A stretch of 64,000 nucleotides of DNA, taken from assembly GCF_030864355.1 (NCBI RefSeq), contig NC_083397.1:2170001-2234000 (forward strand), given 5' to 3'. Below the pieces are notes generated by a model. The model saw only the letters and a program-made list of their open reading frames with translations. It was not told where the DNA came from and ran no database searches. The DNA is from Cutaneotrichosporon cavernicola (taxonomy: Eukaryota > Basidiomycota > Tremellomycetes > Trichosporonales > Trichosporonaceae). Shown piece by piece: positions 57,534 to 64,000 of this stretch; the stretch's first letter is position 1, and the number at the start of each line of letters is the position of its first letter. The position numbers were made by a program, and so were the translations under genes.

Positions 57534-58895
57534 CTACACCATGTCCCTCCCTTCTTCCCGCCTGAAGCGCTCAAACTCCTTCTTGACTTCTTTGGCGAAC
57601 CGGTCGTCTTCGAGGAACTTGGCCCCAGTCATGGCCAGCCCCTTAGCCACGACCATCGCCCGCCTGTGTGCATCCTTCTTCGCCGCCGCCGCCGTGAACC
57701 CAGCAGTGTGGTTGACCGTGTCACTGACGATAACGAACCCGGGATGGATGGCAGGCAGCGCGTAGGTAACGTTCCCAAAGTCGGTACTGGCGGTAGTCAT
57801 GCCGGATCGCGCGATGACCTGCTTAAAGTCATGTCCCATGAGGTCGGCATAAGCGTCCGCGAGCAGGCGGTTGTTCCTCAACTCGGCATACACATCCGTC
57901 TCGGGCGCAGTGACCACGTGTTTGCATCCCGTGGCCTTGGCCGCCGCCGCGAAGCATGCGATAGTCTTGTCGCGTAACTCGAGCGTCTGCTTGACAGTAA
58001 GCGCGCGGGAGGAATATGCGACCTTTGCGTATGACGGAATGATGTTCTGCGCCCACTTCTCCGATCCTTGAATGATCCCGTGTACCCGCATGCTAGGCTC
58101 GAGCTGCTGCCGCAACATACTGACAGCCGTGTATCCCTGTACGGCAGCGTCCAGCGCATTAATCCCAAGCCATGGCGCTGCACCAGCATGTGCGCCCCGA
58201 CCATGGAACTCGACCTCGAAGCCCGAACGCGCCAGACTAGCCGGTCCACCGACATACGCGTTCCCGTCGTAGGTCGCACCCATCCCGCCCTCGGGATGGG
58301 CCATTGCACACGCGTCCAGGCTCTCGTAAACCCCTTCGTTGAGGAGGATGATCTTGCCCCCTCCCCCCTCCTCAGCTGGTGAACCGACGACCTTGACCGT
58401 CCCCGGGATATTGCGCGCCTTCAATGCCGCTTTGAGTCCCACGGCCGCAGCAACTGCAGCAACGGCGATCAAGTTATGTCCGCACGCTGATCAGCCAAAT
58501 GCAAATAGTATACTCACCATGTCCGACGTCCGGCAAGGCATCGTATTCGGCATCAAAGCCGAATACACGCCCACCGCGCCCGTGCGAGTAGGTGGCCACA
58601 AACGCGGTCGGCAACGAACTCGGATTCGTAACTGTAAACCCGAGCTTACATAGCGCCTTGACGAGCGCCGCGCGCGCCTTGTACTCCTCGAACGGTAGTT
58701 CGGGGTTTTCTGTCATTAGATGGCTTACACAAGCCACACACCGTGGATCGTCTTGTTGAGCTCCCACATTGCCGCGTTCGCACCATCGATCGCGCCGAAG
58801 ACGGCATCCTTCGTCTCGTCGTCAAAGTGCGCGCTGGAGGGAGATATTCCCCGCAGCGTCGTCACAGTCTGTGCGATGGCTTTGTTGGGAAGCAT
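57534..58895 (-). CDS. M20 family metallopeptidase (PM20D2/aminoacylase-1-like)
   Basis: Zinc-dependent amidohydrolase or dipeptidase of the M20 family, about 431 residues. It starts at the ATG 58893-58895 (MLPNKAIAQTV). Visible are FGFDAEYDALPDVGHACGHN, with the metal ligands in HACGHN joined across an intron near 58486-58519, then GSPAEEGGGGKIILLNEGVY with the catalytic Glu pair, CAMAHPEGG, FHGRGAHAGAAPWLGINALD (lid domain), IIPSYAKVAYSSRA and TASTDFGNV...HPGFVI. A second intron lies near 58700-58731. The layout resembles PM20D2 and the bacterial AbgB/aminobenzoyl-glutamate hydrolase type. It is convergent with the transporter across 193 bp. Confidence 0.9.
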
Positions 58896-59687
58896 GGTTG
58901 AGTGGGTAGTTGTAATTCAGCTACTGACTTGGGTGGCTTTGGTGATGATTCGGCTCGGCGTTGGCTGATCAACGTCATACCTCCACCCCCCACTCTGTCT
59001 GGGCCAGATCCCTGCATTCTGAAGCATGATTGCGTCTATGGCTGCCACTTGCTTGTGCTGCCTTGAGCTCAAACCACGTGCAATGTAGGAAGTAAAGGGA
59101 AACGTCTCACCCAGAACCCAGAGAGACGTCACGCGCCAAGCTAAAGGGACATTAACAACAACACACTCAAGCATTCATGCATTCAAGCTCATGGGAACAC
59201 GACGAAACAACGGGTCGGGTCATTTTGCAATCCAGAGTGGAATCTGGGTAAACAGACTGTAGATCTTGGAGGACAAGGGACGTGTACGTGACTGACTTTG
59301 ACAGCGAGGAACAAACGCGTCACGCTTTGGGAACGGCAGGCGCCTAGTTCTTATACGTTTACACCTCACACGCGCTAAATATACATAAAGCGCTACTCAT
59401 CAGCACTGGCGGCTTGCTCGCTGGACTGCCTCAAGCCCGGCCGCACGGCTGCCGGGTAAATGAGACCCACTGATCCACTGATTGCTGGATGGAGAACTGA
59501 GAAGCAGTAGTATTAAACGCGACATATTTTCTCACTTTCCTCGCCTCATCATACTCATCCTACCTTCCTTACCCCCAGTGCAGATCCATCCCCATCTGTA
59601 ACCCGGGCCAGACCATTTACATTCTCTCTCCTCTTGATCTCTCACAACTGTAATCCTATCGTACTGCAACACCCACCCACACTCGTT
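58896..59687. promoter_or_regulatory. Divergent spacer between the M20 and exo-glucanase genes
   Basis: 792 bp with CACGTG at 59075-59080 and an AT-rich patch near 59510-59535. The last ~150 bp are C/A/T-rich, as expected for a leader. Confidence 0.5.
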
Positions 59688-61188
<1,501 letters not shown>

Positions 61189-61323
61189 GCGCCACGACGA
61201 CACTGCACATTCGTTACATGAGCTGTTTAGTCAGCTATAGTCCACCCTAATCATCGCACCGCCATGTGTAATCAATAAATTATGCATACAGCGGACTTTA
61301 CATTGGTGGGGCTCTCCCCGAAT

Positions 61324-62708
61324 CTAGTCAATCTCGGCATTGGCCTCCCGGAGCGTGGCAGCAAACGAGTCGTGCCCCTCATCGGTTTGGTCCTCGACCC
61401 ATGTAGAGTCGTTGACGGACCTAGCCATCTTCTCACGCTCCTCAATCTCTGTTGCAGCCGGCTCACGGAATCCAAGCCGGACCTTGTCCCACGGCGTGTC
61501 TGTCCTTGTCTTCTGGAGCGTCTTTCGCAACTGCGAGCGCATCGAGATGGGCTTGTAGAACGCGCCCTTGCGCTTCTTGGGCTTTGGCTCGTCGTCGCCG
61601 AACATGTCCTCCTCTTCGGTCTCGTCCTCGGCGGCCTCTTCCGAGATTGTGAGCAGGAACTCGCGGTCAGGAACCATCTGCGACACGACCTCGTATGTGC
61701 GTATCCTCTCATATGTGACGTTGGGGAACATCTCGTCGACCTTCTCGTCGTTGCCCTCGGCCGAGAGCTCGACGGCCTCGGCAGCCGTCTCGCTGTCGAT
61801 AGGGTGCTCCTCCAACGACGTCAGGCGCGACAGGTCCGACTCCTTGGGTAAGAAGAAATCGATCAACGCCTGGTCCTCCTCGACAACGGGGCGGAGCAGC
61901 GCGCGATCGAGGCACCCGCGCGACGCTTTGGCGGACGGGTTCTGCGCCGTCGCTGCCGACGGGCGCTCGGGAAACCTGAGCAATATATACGAGCTGCTCC
62001 ACGTGTCGTCGTCGGGCAGCACGTCGTAGGACTGGCGTCAGCTCCCCAATCGTTTTATCACAACTCACCTCGACAACGCGCAGATGCTTGCGCTTGGGGT
62101 GCGGGTGGCGGATCTCGGCAAGCTCCTGGTCGCGCAGATCCTGGAATGACTTTTCGATGGCCATGATCTGCGCCGCCTCGCTCGCGTCCACCTCCTCCTC
62201 TCTTTCGTCAGCTTGCTCATATGGGCGACATACTGGACAGCCTCGGCGGCAGCGCGGCGGCGGGTCGTCTCCCGGCGCTGAATGTAGGATGAGTTACGCA
62301 TCCACGAGACCTCGGGCTTGATTGAGCTTGGTGCCGGCGCACCGTTGGCCGTCTTGGCGAAGATGCGCAGCGGCGCCAGGAGCGCCGCGTCTCCCGGGTC
62401 GAGCTTGACGGTCTCGAGGGTGGGGTTCAGGCTTGCATCGTTGCCGTCCCACACGCCATCAAAGGTGTTCAAGTCGATCGGCATGCCCATCTCGGCGTCG
62501 AGCAGCATCGGCGCCGGCGCTGCGCCCGCCAGCTGGTCGAGGTAGGCCGGGTCGCCGAGGCGCGAGATGTCCGTCTTGACCTTGAGGAGCTTTGGCGGGA
62601 AGGGCGGGTCCGGGAGTGGGTTCTCGAAGCGGACCCTCACAAGGAGGTCCAGCTTTCTGCCATCAGCATGCTGAGGATCGTTTGTACCCACGAGGACTTC
62701 TTCGACAT
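61324..62708 (-). CDS. PAF1: RNA polymerase II-associated factor Paf1
   Basis: Core subunit of the Paf1 complex, which couples RNA polymerase II elongation to histone modification; about 425 residues. The start is the ATG at 62706-62708; splicing a 34-35-nt intron gives MSKKSSKLDLLVRVRFENPL followed by PDPPFPPKLLKV, matching the Paf1 N-terminus. Then come GMPIDLNTFDGVW, LDPGDAALLAP, VSWMRNSSYIQRRE (the diagnostic WMR-x-YI motif), HPHPKRKHLRVVE, DDDTWSSSYILLRF and an acidic region before KPISMRSQLRKTLQ. Other introns lie near 62198-62229 and 62030-62069. The C-terminus is acidic and short (ATLREANAEID). It is convergent with the glucanase gene (135 bp). Confidence 0.92.
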
Positions 62709-62953
62709 GGCGGATGCACGGGGATGGAGAGACGGTTGTTGAGTTGTGGTGGTGACAATCGACCTTCGGCGCCGAAAGAGGTCGCGGAAGCAAAATCCAC
62801 GTGATCCGATCGGGAGCCCCACAACGCGTCGCGGTTGAGTGGACTATTTGCCGTTGTTGTGATTTCCGACCTGGCCTCTTCCCTCTTCCCTCTACTCCTC
62901 CTCTTCTCCTCCCGCATTACACTACCAAGCTGTCCACCTATGCTCCCCTCGTC
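62709..62953. promoter_or_regulatory. Divergent promoter of PAF1 and the right-edge gene
   Basis: 245 bp with CACGTG at 62798-62803. Confidence 0.55.
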
Positions 62954-64000
62954 ATGACTCAACCACCTCGTGCAAACGGGGACCAAGCCGGGGTCCAGGA
63001 TGACCTCCTGGACCAGGTGCTGCGTGAGGGCCTGGCATCACGGGGCGGCGGCGATCCCGCTGCCGAGATTCAGCGATCACGCAAGCTCCTGTCGGTGCTG
63101 TTCGACCAATGCGTCCTCCGTCCACCAGAACAGGTCGACCAGACCGCCCTAGAGCGAACACACCTCACGCTCTCGATCCTCGCACGCCAGAGCTCACAGA
63201 ACCCGGAGCTGCTCGTGTCCGAGTCGGACGGCAGGCCATTCTACACTTTCCTCCTTACGCGCCTCGTCATCGCCGCGGCGCAGACAGAGGTAGCCGACAC
63301 ACCCCGGCTCGAACTGGTGGCAGCGTTCGTCGCAGCTGCTGTGCGCATTCTGCGTACAATGGCGAGCGACGTCTTGGACCACGGCGAGACGTACATGCGT
63401 GGGCCGCCTCGCGTCACCAACGCCCTGCGCGACATGGTGCGCTACGTACGCGGTAGGTGAACCGTTGGAATGGACCTAACGCCAGACTCGTTTGACCTGA
63501 AGGACGCACCGATGCTCGGGCACGCAGACATGCCGACCGTCACAGGCGGAGTGACACAGCTCATCGTACTCAACATCGTGCTGCAGACTCCGGCGCCGTT
63601 CTCCAGCGACGTTCAGCTGGCCGCTGCGCGCATACTGTCTGATCTTGCACGGAGATTTACCCGCCTCCCTCCAGATCGGCAGGCACGCTATGCCGCGGTC
63701 GTGACAGCCGCCATTCCTCTCGCACCAGTCCGGCACGTACTCTCTCGGGCTGCCGTCGCCGTGGCGCAGTGGCCGGAGATCGACAACGACGCGTGGCAGA
63801 AGGCGGTTGAAGAGCTCGTGAACAAGGTCGAGGTGGATGGAGACGCGTCGCTCCACCGCGACGTCTGGCAGGGTCTTTTGCCCTCCCTGTCGCTGCCGGA
63901 GGGGAGCGCGATCAAGCTCGACTCGCGCGTCGGTCGGGCGAAGATCATGCTCCTCCTCGAGCCCACTGCACCGCACCTCTCCATTGCGCTCATACGCAAG
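62954..64000 (+). CDS. Unrecognised helical-repeat-like protein, 5' part only
   Basis: Start ATG 62954 (MTQPPRANGDQAGVQDD). It runs off the right edge after at least 337 residues. One intron near 63459-63485 joins RYVRG to DSFDLKDAPMLGHAD. The sequence is rich in Leu, Ala and Val, with amphipathic helices (LLSVLFDQCVLRPPEQVDQ, LELVAAFVAAAVRIL, VQLAAARILSDLARRF), suggesting an alpha-helical repeat fold such as HEAT or ARM. There is no membrane segment, signal or catalytic motif. I do not recognise the family. Confidence 0.75.

Overview
The window is nuclear DNA of a basidiomycete yeast, most likely a tremellomycete of the Trichosporonales type. The evidence is GC-rich coding sequence, genes packed on both strands, many very short introns (mostly 30-50 nt), mitochondrial complex I subunits, and fungal proteins such as Paf1, Atg2, Vps16 and Vps54. 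The order is inferred from style and protein resemblance only. No chromosomal landmark, rDNA or intact transposon is visible.

Layout from left to right: CBC1/CBP80 (minus, runs off the left edge) head to head with a HIT zinc-finger protein (ZNHIT3/Hit1 type); kinesin-1 heavy chain (minus) head to head with PET117; GSK-3 kinase (minus) with a long strand-skewed upstream region; ATG2 (minus) head to head with VPS16 (plus); tRNA-Asp (with intron) and tRNA-Gly; a fused BioD-BioA biotin enzyme (minus) head to head with an F-BAR/SH3 cytokinesis protein; a bHLH transcription factor; a GNAT acetyltransferase; mS38/COX24 (minus) head to head with TRM8; a compact BAH-containing C5 DNA methyltransferase; VPS54 (minus) head to head with ADE4; a 24-kDa complex I subunit (minus) head to head with an FMP25-like RCC1 protein; a YcaC-like isochorismatase; a divergent XPG/FEN1-family nuclease (minus) head to head with an SLC35F-like transporter; an M20 peptidase (minus) head to head with a GH5 exo-beta-1,3-glucanase; PAF1 (minus) head to head with an unrecognised protein that runs off the right edge.

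Most genes are unlinked housekeeping functions, not a pathway cluster. Functionally coherent neighbours are ATG2/VPS16 (autophagy and vacuole fusion) and NUO24/FMP25 (respiratory chain), each sharing one divergent promoter. Ten head-to-head pairs occur, and eight of their spacers carry the hexamer CACGTG.

The most interesting signals are splicing related. The ADE4 start codon is split A|TG by an intron. The catalytic cysteine codon of the DNA methyltransferase is split by another intron. Kinesin and the FMP25-like gene use microexons of 11, 18 and 20 nt. VPS16 has a GC-AG intron. Nearly every intron puts its branch adenosine only 6-8 nt from the 3' exon. Exon boundaries were read by eye from reading frame, GT-AG signals and protein-family conservation, so individual junctions may be off.
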